Shown here: positions 31,486 to 39,603 of the stretch, piece by piece
Layout: each line of letters begins with the position of its first letter
How positions within the stretch are numbered: the stretch's first letter is position 1
NCBI GenBank assembly: GCA_023250675.1
Contig: JAHFAE010000017.1
Location: 1 to 40,338, forward strand
DNA: 40,338 nucleotides
Source: Oligoflexia bacterium
Lineage (GTDB): Bacteria; Bdellovibrionota; Bdellovibrionia; JABDDW01
Reading direction: 5' to 3'
Translations under genes and position numbers: made by a program
Notes under the pieces: generated by a model
What the model saw: the letters and a program-made list of their open reading frames with translations, nothing else
What the model was told of the DNA's origin: nothing
The model's database searches: none

Positions 31486-32385
31486 ATGGGCTCTATGAAA
31501 AATTTATATATGATTTTAATTTCGATCTTGGCCACCACCTTGCCCATCACATCGATCGCTTTTGCACAAACGCCCTACGAAAAAATCAAATTAATGCTAA
31601 AGCATTCAGCAGAAAAGAATCCAAAAAACGCGCGAGTTATCGTGGTGGGACAATCTGATTCTGGAGATCTCATTTATGGACTAGAGATTGGTCATGGGCC
31701 TACTCACAATTTAGTTGTGGCTACCCATCATGGCAATGAATATGGGTCAACAGTAGTGGCAGGTTATTTTGGAGACGCCTTGGCAGGGGATCCTATTGCG
31801 GATCAAACGGTATTTGTGGTTCCTGTGCTGAACATCTCTGGTTACAACGGAGGAAATCGTCGAGAGACCCTGGGTGCTTCGACCTACGATCCCAACCGAG
31901 ATTACCCAGGACCTTGTGGAACAGAAGGCCCCTTCAAGCTAAAATCTACTGCGTCGCTTGCGAAGTTTATTGAAGCAAATAAAATTGTTGCGTCCTCAAC
32001 GCTTCACACTTTTTTCCCTGGGGTTCTTTACCCTTGGGGAATTTCAACTCAAGACACACAAACTCCCTACGACAATATTTTTGTTCAACTAGGCAAAGCA
32101 GCTACCATTGAAAGTGGTTACTTAGTAGGTAATTCCACAAAAGAACTTTATCCCGCTGATGGGACCTTTGAAGACTATTCTTTTTGGAAGCTAGGTATCT
32201 GGTCTATGCTTTTTGAAATGGGCAATACACATAGCCCGAGCAATGCTCAGCTTCAGGAGTTAATACGATTCAATTTACCTGGCCTTCGTCGCATGATGAT
32301 GGTTGCTCCAAAAATAAGGGCAGAGAGACATGCATTTTCTGGAAATTGCGATGTGGTGAGAGGATTGGATAAACACAATGAATAA
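31486..32385 (+). CDS. Zinc carboxypeptidase-like protein (peptidase family M14), exported
   Basis: A 299-residue secreted metallopeptidase. The signal peptide covers about residues 1-27 (ending SIAFA). M14 residues can be placed: zinc ligands H82 and E85 in HHGNE, substrate-binding Arg in GGNRRE and DPNRDYP (136-141), third zinc ligand H174 in STLHTFFPG, and the catalytic Glu E244 in LFEMGNTHS. The domain is compact compared with classical carboxypeptidase A and closer in size to murein-peptide amidases (MpaA-like), so the substrate could be peptides or peptidoglycan stems. AGGAGA precedes the ATG. Its stop overlaps the start of the Cys-repeat gene by 8 bp, so the two are probably made together. 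Confidence 0.85.
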   Translation: MGSMKNLYMILISILATTLPITSIAFAQTPYEKIKLMLKHSAEKNPKNARVIVVGQSDSGDLIYGLEIGHGPTHNLVVATHHGNEYGSTVVAGYFGDALAGDPIADQTVFVVPVLNISGYNGGNRRETLGASTYDPNRDYPGPCGTEGPFKLKSTASLAKFIEANKIVASSTLHTFFPGVLYPWGISTQDTQTPYDNIFVQLGKAATIESGYLVGNSTKELYPADGTFEDYSFWKLGIWSMLFEMGNTHSPSNAQLQELIRFNLPGLRRMMMVAPKIRAERHAFSGNCDVVRGLDKHNE

Positions 32386-32923
32386 TTTTTTAATTTCTAT
32401 TTTAGGGGTTATGGCTTTTGGATCCTTGTCTTTAGGTGGCTCTCTTCAATGCGTGCAAGATGCCTACAGCATGAGTCATCCTGATTTGACCAAAGGAGAA
32501 GCATTAAGACTTTGTCAGGGTTCACTTAACTCAGCTCCCGTGCAATGTTTTAAAGAGGCCTATCAACTTTCTGGTCCCTATTTATCAAATGACCAAGCCA
32601 TAGATTTATGTGTGGGGAGCTTGTCCGTAGCTCCTGTGGCATGCCTCAAAGAAGCTTATACAATGACTAATCCCGATCTCACTGAAACTCAAGCGATTCA
32701 GCTTTGTTTGCGTGCACCAAATGCCTTGGGTCCCGTGTCTTGTGTGATGGAAGCTTTTGGTTTGTCTTATCCAAGTATTTCTAAAGATCAGAGTGTGAGA
32801 CTTTGTGTTCACGCTAATTCTACTTCGCCTGTGGCTTGTGTAACCGAGGCCATGGCAAATTCTAATCCCGATTTGAATCTAGAAGAATCACTAACACTTT
32901 GCCGAGTGCCCTACAGTAGGTAA
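32378..32923 (+). CDS. Exported protein built of five C-x20-C tandem repeats
   Basis: A 181-residue protein with a signal peptide (about residues 1-20) and five tandem units of 30 to 33 residues from Cys25 to near the end. Each unit follows VxC-x-x-EAY-x4-P-x-L-x4-(A/S)-x-x-LC, with exactly 20 residues between its two Cys and 10 or 11 between units. The even number of Cys (ten) suggests disulfide-linked helical hairpins in the periplasm or outside the cell. No known family is recognised. It overlaps the carboxypeptidase gene by 8 bp at the start, which suggests a partner role, and the convergent barrel gene by 13 bp at the end. Confidence 0.8.
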   Translation: MNNFLISILGVMAFGSLSLGGSLQCVQDAYSMSHPDLTKGEALRLCQGSLNSAPVQCFKEAYQLSGPYLSNDQAIDLCVGSLSVAPVACLKEAYTMTNPDLTETQAIQLCLRAPNALGPVSCVMEAFGLSYPSISKDQSVRLCVHANSTSPVACVTEAMANSNPDLNLEESLTLCRVPYSR

Positions 32924-33981
32924 GAAAGACCTGCTCCAACGGTTGCGCCGGTGTTAAAAATATCGTAGTACTTTGAAACCGAAATCACGCCTTGGTAAAA
33001 GTTAGCCTCTACGACAACATGAAAATGATTAGAAAGTTTTAAACTATATCCGCCGCCTACACTTAATAATACATCGGTTGAATTAAATTCTCCGAGACGT
33101 CTTGTCCAAGGATAGCCGCTGGTTTGTTCGATTATAGAATTGGTAAGAAAAATCGGAGTGGCGCCAGCCTTGATAAAAAATGAACTTTGATGTTCGCCAC
33201 TCACGAGCCATTTTCCAAATACTGGTACGCCAATATAAGATAGCGTCACTTTTTGAACAGTGGAGTAGTTATAAAATGAAGTAGTGGGGGAGTTGTACCC
33301 GGTCGTGGAACCGATGGTGAGTTGTTGAGCTCCCATTTCAACGACGAAATTTCTGGATCCTAAATTAATATCTGCAGACATAGAAGCAGATGGGCCAATA
33401 TTGTAGGGAGTACCAACGTTGTCAGAGATTACGGTATTAGCATCAGGACCATCAAAAGTTGAAAGTGAACCCAATCCCACGGCTGAAAATCTGTAAATAA
33501 GGGGTGAGCGTTCTGTGTGAGTTTCAAAGGTACCACGAGTATGTTCTACCTCAATGTCAGTCCTTAAAGTTTTTTGTTCGCCTTTTGAAGTGTTTGCTTT
33601 GGATTCGGAAGTGGTTTCTGCAGAGCGCTCCTTATTGGTTTTAGTATTGTTTTCGATTGCGGCTTCGGTGTTGGCAACTTGTAATTCTGCATCGGCTGAT
33701 TGAGATTCAGTGGCACCTAAATCTGATTTTTCTGCTCGCTTTGTTGTTTGAATGCTTGCAGTGTCGGATTTAGATATGACCATGGGACTTAATGAAGTTT
33801 TTTTGATTTTATCATGAACTTTTTGATTGTTGCGCATTGAGATGGACCCGGGTTTACCTCGAGCTTGATCGTTTTGGAGTTGAACCTGAAAGTCTGCTAA
33901 CTCAGTTTCAAGCTCTGTAAGCGCAAAGGCGCGCCCGCCCAATGACAAAACTAGTAAAGACACTAAATAAACCAACTTCAT
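32911..33981 (-). CDS. Outer-membrane beta-barrel-like protein with a long charged N-terminal region
   Basis: The start at 33981 is chosen for AGGAG 7 nt upstream and the signal peptide MKLVYLVSLLVLSLGGRAFA; an in-frame start at 33999 is possible. Mature residues up to about 150 are low in hydrophobicity and rich in Lys, Glu, Ser and Thr, probably disordered or coiled. The rest alternates hydrophobic and polar residues in Gly-rich strands (IGPSASMSADINLGSRNFVV, LLSVGGGYSLKLSNHFHVVV) and ends GATVGAGLSYLL, as expected for an OmpA- or OMP_b-brl-like barrel of about eight strands. The final Leu differs from the usual terminal aromatic. Function is unknown. The 3' end overlaps the Cys-repeat gene. 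Confidence 0.75.
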   Translation of the reverse strand: MKLVYLVSLLVLSLGGRAFALTELETELADFQVQLQNDQARGKPGSISMRNNQKVHDKIKKTSLSPMVISKSDTASIQTTKRAEKSDLGATESQSADAELQVANTEAAIENNTKTNKERSAETTSESKANTSKGEQKTLRTDIEVEHTRGTFETHTERSPLIYRFSAVGLGSLSTFDGPDANTVISDNVGTPYNIGPSASMSADINLGSRNFVVEMGAQQLTIGSTTGYNSPTTSFYNYSTVQKVTLSYIGVPVFGKWLVSGEHQSSFFIKAGATPIFLTNSIIEQTSGYPWTRRLGEFNSTDVLLSVGGGYSLKLSNHFHVVVEANFYQGVISVSKYYDIFNTGATVGAGLSYLL

Positions 33982-34121
33982 TGTTATTCTCCTACTCACT
34001 GCAATAGAGCAAAGAAAAGACCAGGGGGGAAGGCTTTATTTTTGATCCTAGCGCCCTTTTTAACTGTGGGGTCATAGAGCGCTCCACAGGTGTATAAACT
34101 TTTGACACCGATGCAATTGCC

Positions 34122-34157
34122 AAGCGATTTGTAATTCTCAAGCGATTTGCGATTCTC
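34122..34157 (+). repeat. Tandem 18-bp repeat, two copies plus a degenerate third
   Basis: AAGCGATTTGTAATTCTC (34122-34139) is followed directly by AAGCGATTTGCGATTCTC (34140-34157), which differs at two positions. A degenerate third copy with GGGATTTGATTCC follows. It lies between divergent genes. Confidence 0.7.
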
Positions 34158-34280
34158 CGGGGATTTGATTCCTGGGCCAAAGGCAAGGTTCTTACCCGCT
34201 GCTATGAACTGCCGTGTTCGGCTCTTGGCCCCCCCCCACTTATAAACATGAATAATTGGTCTCGAATAGCAAATTACTGG

Positions 34281-34309
34281 TCGAAAATAGGTACTAAATC
34301 CCAGATAAT
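34281..34309 (+). promoter_or_regulatory. Promoter of the GYF_2-domain gene
   Basis: TCGAAA (34281-34286) and GATAAT (34304-34309) are separated by 17 bp. Six bases separate the -10 from the GTG start at 34316, and no Shine-Dalgarno is visible, which predicts a leaderless mRNA. Confidence 0.45.
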
Positions 34310-34315
34310 GTTGAT

Positions 34316-35452
34316 GTGGCAGACTCGAGAGACGATAAAATTTGGCATATCGCGGTTCAAGGCGTTTCTGAGGGGCCCTATTCACAAATTGATATCGAAA
34401 ACCGATTAAAAGGGGGGCACCTTACCTCTACCGATCTGGTGTTTCGAACGGGGTTTACAAAATGGACCCCTATCTTAGAATGTTTTGAATTTGGATTTCA
34501 AGACTCGGTAGTGAAAGCAGTGGAGACCATGCCACCGGTTCGAAAAAAATCGAATAAGAAAAAAGTGCCATACAAAAAATATGCAATTGCAGGGTTGGGA
34601 GCCGTGTTTGGTATTCCGCTTATCCTGGTGGGTTTCAAATTTCTCGGCAGCAAAGCACCTCGGCGATTTCCCGAGCCCATTGGTTTTGGGCCACCTGCTC
34701 AGAATATAGGCGCCTCTGCCATAGCAAACATTTCTTCACATTCGCTTAGTCTTCAGATGGCCAATCTTGGTCTTCAAGTGACAATTCAAACGGATCTTCC
34801 TGCGGGTACAGATATGGTGGCTGAGATTGTTGCACCTTATGGATCTATTTTGAGATTTCCCAGTTTTCATTTAACTAAGAGATTTGTGATAAAACTTAAT
34901 CAGCCCACCATACTTGATCTGGCGCAAGAGCAATTGCCCTACGGGGACTACAACATGACGGTTTCTGGCGGCGGATTGGTAACCCATAGTCCGTTGGCAA
35001 TTGGCACACATGATCAGGACTTCAATAAGAAGTTAAGTGAGTACCAAATGTCTCTTACCAAGCAAAGAAAAACAGAGCTAACGCTTCTGGAAAATGGCGG
35101 AAAAAATCTATCAAAAAAATACTCTAGTTTTACTTCTGAATTCCAAAAAGTGAGTAAGCATCTTAATCCCAAGACCAAACAAGTTTGGAACAAACGGGTG
35201 GCTGCTTGGCGTAAAGAATTAGCCAAAGATCAAAAGGCCGTGTCTTGGATCGTTGAAAAAAATAAAAACACCTATGTCTATGGGGATCAGCTCATACAAT
35301 TAAAAAATATTACGATGAAATTACCGGCAGTCTTAAATGAGTTTAGTCAAAAGATAAACTCAAAAAGAAACGTGGCAAGTGCCACGTATCCACCTTCTAC
35401 TTTTAAATCAGATCTAGCCAAATTTTATGAGGCAATTCAAAATCTTAAGTAG
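34316..35452 (+). CDS. GYF_2 (DUF4339)-domain single-pass membrane protein
   Basis: A 378-residue protein starting at GTG; an in-frame stop at 34295 excludes a longer form. Residues about 8-55 match the GYF_2 domain (WHIAVQGVSEGPYSQIDIEN, then the tail TGFTKWTPI), a small putative protein-interaction module. A basic stretch (75-88, RKKSNKKKVPYKK) and one membrane segment (about 90-112) follow, so the GYF_2 domain should be cytoplasmic and the remaining 260 residues periplasmic. The outer part has a beta-rich region (about 140-235) and a Lys-rich helical, coiled-coil-like region (about 240-378). Function is unknown; a role in linking cytoplasm and envelope is only suggested by topology. Confidence 0.75.
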   Translation: MADSRDDKIWHIAVQGVSEGPYSQIDIENRLKGGHLTSTDLVFRTGFTKWTPILECFEFGFQDSVVKAVETMPPVRKKSNKKKVPYKKYAIAGLGAVFGIPLILVGFKFLGSKAPRRFPEPIGFGPPAQNIGASAIANISSHSLSLQMANLGLQVTIQTDLPAGTDMVAEIVAPYGSILRFPSFHLTKRFVIKLNQPTILDLAQEQLPYGDYNMTVSGGGLVTHSPLAIGTHDQDFNKKLSEYQMSLTKQRKTELTLLENGGKNLSKKYSSFTSEFQKVSKHLNPKTKQVWNKRVAAWRKELAKDQKAVSWIVEKNKNTYVYGDQLIQLKNITMKLPAVLNEFSQKINSKRNVASATYPPSTFKSDLAKFYEAIQNLK

Positions 35453-35487
35453 TTCTCAGGGCCACGCCCATTTGAATTAACTATGGT

Positions 35488-36012
35488 TTATCGAGCAATT
35501 GGTCTTGAACTCGGCACTTCCACTTTATTCCCATAATTTACGGGCATTACTGGTGGATACACATGGATTCGAATATTGTCGTTACTGAAATTAACTGATT
35601 TTGAAATCTTACCGTAGGTCTCAAGTAAGTTTTTCTTGTTAATGATTGTGTTAGGGAGACTGAGTTGGATATTTTTGTCGTTTAGGAAACTTACTGCAGT
35701 ATTTGTTACGAAAAGCATAAACTTATCGGTATTTTCTTCTGTAGATGCGAATAATCCTTTTCGTAAATCTGCATCAGTACTTTGCATTTCTTGCGCCGCC
35801 CATTTTAGATTGTTGCTTGCCATTAACAACTTAATATTAATTTGAATCTGTTTCATTGCGATGACGTGATTTCTTTGGGCCTGCCTTTTAGCTTCTATAT
35901 TGCGTTTTATTTGAGAATTATATTTGTTTGTCAAACCCGAACCAAGATCTTCGTTTTCGGCAAAGGCTGAAATTGACATGAGAGTAAAAACGGCGAGTGT
36001 AATTTTAAACAT
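35488..36012 (-). CDS. Small exported protein of unknown function
   Basis: The start at 36012 is chosen for GGAG 8 nt upstream and a Sec signal peptide (MFKITLAVFTLMSISAFA); a reading from 36042 would put 10 residues before the signal. The protein has 174 residues and its mature part is about 156. Residues about 25-75 look helical and charged (NIEAKRQAQRNHVIAMKQIQ), and the C-terminus is Pro/Val-rich. No Cys and no recognised domain. It converges on the GYF_2 gene with a 35-bp gap; no clear terminator is seen. Confidence 0.7.
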   Translation of the reverse strand: MFKITLAVFTLMSISAFAENEDLGSGLTNKYNSQIKRNIEAKRQAQRNHVIAMKQIQINIKLLMASNNLKWAAQEMQSTDADLRKGLFASTEENTDKFMLFVTNTAVSFLNDKNIQLSLPNTIINKKNLLETYGKISKSVNFSNDNIRIHVYPPVMPVNYGNKVEVPSSRPIAR

Positions 36013-36202
36013 TTGTAACTCCTTTAAAAGTAAATGTGACAATCTTGACCTATACAGGAGTTATGCCAGGTATTTTGCTTGCCCTTGCCGTCTAAATTTT
36101 AGCTGGATTGGTTTTTAAGGTATTTCCGCTATTCGAATCCAATTTTGGGAAGACATCTGGCTATGATTTGGACGATTGGTGTCGAGGTTAATAGGATCAA
36201 AA

Positions 36203-36801
36203 TCAATAGCAGCCGCCACCCCAATGATAAAATACTGTGGCTTCCCAGAGCAACCCACCGTCAGATGTGGCCACTTTAGTCATAGGATCAATCTTCGCTT
36301 TGGCGGCATCGAGGAGCTGAATGACCATGGCCCCGTTACGATATTCTCCTAACTTGCCAGGGTCATTTTTTCGAACGCAACCGGTCTCGGTACCAATGAG
36401 GCCCCCTTGAGCAATAACGTCTTTTGGAAAAATAACTTTTAAGCTGCTTAAGATTTGATCGGCTGAATTAAGGGGGCCACTTAGTTCGTAAACTTGAGGA
36501 AGTTGATTTTTAGATAAGAGATCATCAACTTGGTTTTGATAATCCGTAACCATACTCGCAACTCCGTTGATAGTAATGATTCCGCCTTTAGACAATTGAG
36601 AGTTGGCAACAATAATAATGAATCTTTGTGCGGTAGAAACCAATTCAGGGACATTTTCAAGATGGGGTTGTAAAAGATTAAAAAATCAGCAACAGAAGTG
36701 TTAAACGTATCGCTGTAGTCATGGACATGAAAATCTGTGGTCCCGTTGCTTGTAGGGATACATTGGTTTTGGATCTCATTAACTGTTAAGAATTTAGTCA
36801 T
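36203..36801 (-). pseudogene. Frameshifted gene of unknown function (two halves in different frames)
   Basis: The first half reads from the ATG at 36801 (MTKFLTVNEIQNQCIPTSNG) to about VADF. The second half, in another frame, continues to the stop at 36203 and ends VFYHWGGGCY. The switch falls at a run of six A (plus strand 36680-36685; six T in the sense direction). One extra base there gives a smooth join, VADFFNLLQPHLENVPELV, and makes the whole 600 nt, 199 residues plus stop. So either one base was lost, the read is wrong at a homopolymer, or slippage makes the full product. There is no signal peptide and no recognised family. It begins 9 bp after the 366-aa exported protein gene and seems to be the last gene of that operon. 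Confidence 0.6.
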
Positions 36802-36810
36802 CTGACTTTT

Positions 36811-37899
36811 TTAATAGGCCAAAGTTATTGTTTGGCCGTCATTCAAAAATGTTAAGAAAAACGGCACTGTAATGCTGTCTTTTGAAACGGTACCGGAATA
36901 ATTCCCAAACGGAATATTATCGGCTGCAAGACAGCCATTTCCACCGGTGATTCCTGGCGGTGCGTTAGTGGGAGTGATGGTTGCTCCACCAACAGGATAA
37001 CCCTGATATGTCACGCACACGGTGATGTGGCCTGAAGTTGCCACTGGAACAGGAGTAGGTGTCGAAACTGGAGCTGGTTGCGGAGGCGGCTGTGGCGCCG
37101 GGGCTGGATTTTGACTTGGACAAAGCATAGGAATAGCAACCGCATCACAAATTTTTGCACTTAGACTTTTTGTTACACTAATCTCTTTTTGAGCCAGAAG
37201 TTTTGAATTGGGATCATTAATATCCGCACGAAGTTCCATGAAGTATTCTCCAGCAGGAACTTTTCTGACACATGGTGAAGTAGTACCGCAATCAGATCTT
37301 AACAAAGGCCCGTCTTGCGAAGTTCGGTAAAAGATTCCAGCATTGGGCGCATTGCGAACTTCCCACCAAATATTGACGGCACAATCGGAGTCGCCCGCTG
37401 CAATCGAACAGCCCGTGGCGTCGCCATTGACGAGTTCGGGTTGTGGAGTTGCTGGCTGAGTATTCACCGGCGGCACATCTCCGGTCTGGATTTCTTCTAT
37501 AGGGACATAAGTTTCAAGAAGTGCATATTCTTTTAGAATACTATAAATGGCATACTCAAATTCATCTTCGGTAAAGCGCCAAGTTACATTAATATCGTAA
37601 TTCGCTGAATCTTCAGCCATCTCTAAATTTCGAGAATAGATTGAAGTTTCAAAGTAATTCACTTCTATAGATGTATTACCAGGGGCTAGGTTACTAAACG
37701 AAACGTGCCCTTCACTATTAGTTGACATAGAGAGTGTCTGCCCGTCAGAGGAAAAAACATGGACTTCAGCATCTGGGAGAGGAGCCCCAGAACTTTCAAT
37801 TTTTACTGTTAGGCTAAGGTCAATTGCTAAACTTTGTGTTGACCAAATTGTAGTAAGCAACAAAGTCAATGCAACGCTCAACTTCATTCCCGGTTTCAT
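36811..37899 (-). CDS. Exported protein with two carboxypeptidase-regulatory-like beta domains and a Pro-rich linker
   Basis: The start at 37899 overlaps the stop of the upstream gene (ATGA) and has GGGGG before it; an ATG at 37911 is the alternative. A signal peptide (MKLSVALTLLLTTIWSTQSLA) is followed by a beta-sandwich-like domain (SGAPLPDAEVHVFSSDGQTL, then EGHVSFSNLAPG), as in CarboxypepD_reg/Ig-like extracellular modules. A middle region has Cys pairs (CSIAAGDSDC; CGTTSPC), then a Pro/Thr linker of about 35 residues. The C-terminal domain of about 72 residues starts HITVCVTYQGYPV and has two Cys. That domain is closely repeated in the gene truncated at the right edge (39969-40338). Probably surface or secreted; function unknown. 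Confidence 0.75.
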   Translation of the reverse strand: MKPGMKLSVALTLLLTTIWSTQSLAIDLSLTVKIESSGAPLPDAEVHVFSSDGQTLSMSTNSEGHVSFSNLAPGNTSIEVNYFETSIYSRNLEMAEDSANYDINVTWRFTEDEFEYAIYSILKEYALLETYVPIEEIQTGDVPPVNTQPATPQPELVNGDATGCSIAAGDSDCAVNIWWEVRNAPNAGIFYRTSQDGPLLRSDCGTTSPCVRKVPAGEYFMELRADINDPNSKLLAQKEISVTKSLSAKICDAVAIPMLCPSQNPAPAPQPPPQPAPVSTPTPVPVATSGHITVCVTYQGYPVGGATITPTNAPPGITGGNGCLAADNIPFGNYSGTVSKDSITVPFFLTFLNDGQTITLAY

Positions 37900-39026
37900 T
37901 TGAACCCCCATTGACTGAGTCTACTTGTCAGAGCACTCCAGCCGTCTTCAGAAAAAGTCCATAAACCATTAATTAGACCTCGAATGCTTGGGTCATCTAC
38001 CCTTTGACCAATTGCAGGTAAGTCTGAGATTATGCGGGCCACTTTGAGATCTCGATCTACGAGTTCTGCTTGCTTAAGGGGTTCAGCTTCGCCGAATCCG
38101 ACCATCCATTTTTTGATGATTTCGACGGCAGTTTTAGCTTTATCAGCGGCACTGCCACCTGATGCGAGGCCGCTAATGCGTCCCGCTTTCGCCAAATTCT
38201 CGGCGGCCTCTAATGCCTTTAGACCTGATCTAAATCTGCCACCTGAAGGATCTAGAATACCCATTTTTATTTCGTCCAAATGTAAGCCATTTCTATCGGC
38301 CATGCATACGGTTTGGTTGCCTAACGAAGGAGGACATTCATATCTTGTTCCAGCCACGCAAAGGGATCCGCCAGAAGATATACTTACGATTTCGTTTCCA
38401 TTGAAATTGTCTTTGTATGCTGTGCACGGCAACGGTGGTCGTGATGGACTCCCGCCGCCGGTACCAGTTTCTGGTGCGCCAGCAATAGGACACCGCGGAT
38501 CGGTAGGATGTATATAGCAATATATAGATGATACTGGTTCACCTGTTACGGGAGGTGGCGTACAATCGATTCCGGTACATGTCACAGCAGGTGATTCACA
38601 AAGCCCGTGGCTATTCAAAGTCATTCCTGGAGGACAGCTAGCCTCTGATGGAGGCGACGTAATTCCTCCGTTCGTAGGTGGGCCACTAGAGGCTATGGGT
38701 GAACAATAAGAAAAAGCACCTGATCGAGTTGGAAATGAATTACAATCAGTGCCTGCGAAAGAGCATCCACCGTAATCTGCTAAACAATCTTCAAAATAAT
38801 AGGTGGTGTCCGCTGGAAAATATGAATTACTACAGCCCAATACTTCGTCCATGCAACAGTTTGATTCGACGCATGCCCAGTATCCAGAGGTAAAATAGTC
38901 ATCCATCCAACAAAAATCGGCTGCGCACCCGTCAGCGGATGCCTTAGCTTCGTTTTGAAATGAAACCGATATTAAGAAAACGTAGGCTAAGACTAAGAAT
39001 ATATTCTTCAATTGTACTAACTTCAT
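37896..39026 (-). CDS. Cys-rich exported protein of unknown function
   Basis: A 376-residue protein with a signal peptide (about 1-30, ending EAKASA). Residues about 33-240 hold many Cys, including CC pairs (ESNCCMDEVLGC), with Pro/Gly/Ser-rich linkers (SSGPPTNGGITSPP; TGTGGGSPSRPPLP), so several small disulfide-held modules are likely. The C-terminal 130 residues lack Cys and look helical (FRSGLKALEAAENLAKAGRI). No family is recognised. It starts 1 bp after the stop of the 191-aa membrane protein gene, with AGGGGATC as ribosome-binding site, and overlaps the next gene by 4 bp, so it sits in the middle of a tight operon. Confidence 0.75.
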   Translation of the reverse strand: MKLVQLKNIFLVLAYVFLISVSFQNEAKASADGCAADFCWMDDYFTSGYWACVESNCCMDEVLGCSNSYFPADTTYYFEDCLADYGGCSFAGTDCNSFPTRSGAFSYCSPIASSGPPTNGGITSPPSEASCPPGMTLNSHGLCESPAVTCTGIDCTPPPVTGEPVSSIYCYIHPTDPRCPIAGAPETGTGGGSPSRPPLPCTAYKDNFNGNEIVSISSGGSLCVAGTRYECPPSLGNQTVCMADRNGLHLDEIKMGILDPSGGRFRSGLKALEAAENLAKAGRISGLASGGSAADKAKTAVEIIKKWMVGFGEAEPLKQAELVDRDLKVARIISDLPAIGQRVDDPSIRGLINGLWTFSEDGWSALTSRLSQWGFK

Positions 39027-39027
39027 T

Positions 39028-39603
39028 TTATGATCCCCTGTTTTGGCTATTTGGATTTGGTAACAATATGGTTTGGTATTCTCTTAAGCTTTGCTCTTTG
39101 AAAGCACCGTATTTTCTGTAATTCGCAGGACCAAGCATTTTTCTCAAAACGTGTTCCTGTTGCATCGAGAGACTGGCGTAAATTTTTCTTTTATTTTCAG
39201 TTGGAATTTGGGGTGAGTTGGCAACAGTGATATGTCTCGTCTTAAATTGCTCCAACGTGTTTTGAAATTTTACTAATTGCACTTTATTTAAATGCAGTTT
39301 TTCGGTCAAAAAAGTTTGAAGGTTAGTATTATGTTTTTTCTGAACGACTTGAAGTTTCTGCGCAGTAGACTCAATTAGTTGTTTTGAAATCGCTGGCTCA
39401 GAATTTTCGACAGCCAATTCGCTTTTGTTTGATGAGTGTTTGTTGCCTTTTAATACGATCAATGTGACCCCAAGCAAAATCAGAGCTACCATCAGTTTAG
39501 GATCAAGCCAAATCTTTGCCCTTTGAATTGAAGATTTGCGAATTTGTTTCAAGGTTCTTCCCCTGTTTTTTGTTATTGCCCCGTTAACCATTACGCGCAG
39601 CAT
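39028..39603 (-). CDS. Single-pass membrane protein with helical extracytoplasmic domain
   Basis: A 191-residue protein. A basic N-terminus (residues 1-36, many Arg and Lys) precedes one membrane segment (LMVALILLGVTLIVLKG, about 37-53), so the rest is probably periplasmic. The outer part is helical and charged, with LHLNKVQLVKFQNTLEQFK, then a Met- and Gln-containing stretch and FKEQSLREYQTILL, loosely like periplasmic Spy/CpxP-type helical proteins; this is not a firm match. It appears to be the first gene of the operon running down to 36203. AGGTG lies before the ATG at 39603. Confidence 0.65.
   Translation of the reverse strand: MLRVMVNGAITKNRGRTLKQIRKSSIQRAKIWLDPKLMVALILLGVTLIVLKGNKHSSNKSELAVENSEPAISKQLIESTAQKLQVVQKKHNTNLQTFLTEKLHLNKVQLVKFQNTLEQFKTRHITVANSPQIPTENKRKIYASLSMQQEHVLRKMLGPANYRKYGAFKEQSLREYQTILLPNPNSQNRGS

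Larger units (their letters stand above)
33982..34315. other. Gene-free stretch with short tandem repeats and a 9-C tract
   Basis: Long open frames here lack a start signal, a recognisable domain or a protein-like composition, so I do not call a gene. The stretch has an 18-bp tandem repeat (34122-34157) and nine consecutive C at 34229-34237. Near its end, TCGAAA (34281-34286) and GATAAT (34304-34309) are 17 bp apart, a promoter for the next gene. Confidence 0.5.

Noticed and set aside
33996-34385. A 129-codon minus-strand open frame between the barrel and GYF_2 genes
   Set aside because: It overlaps the start of the GYF_2 gene, has no ribosome-binding site, contains the 18-bp tandem repeat (which keeps any frame open), and its translation has no protein-like pattern.
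38032-38517. 161-codon plus-strand frame opposite the Cys-rich exported protein gene
   Set aside because: The minus-strand gene has a signal peptide, a ribosome-binding site and operon spacing. The opposite frame has none of these.
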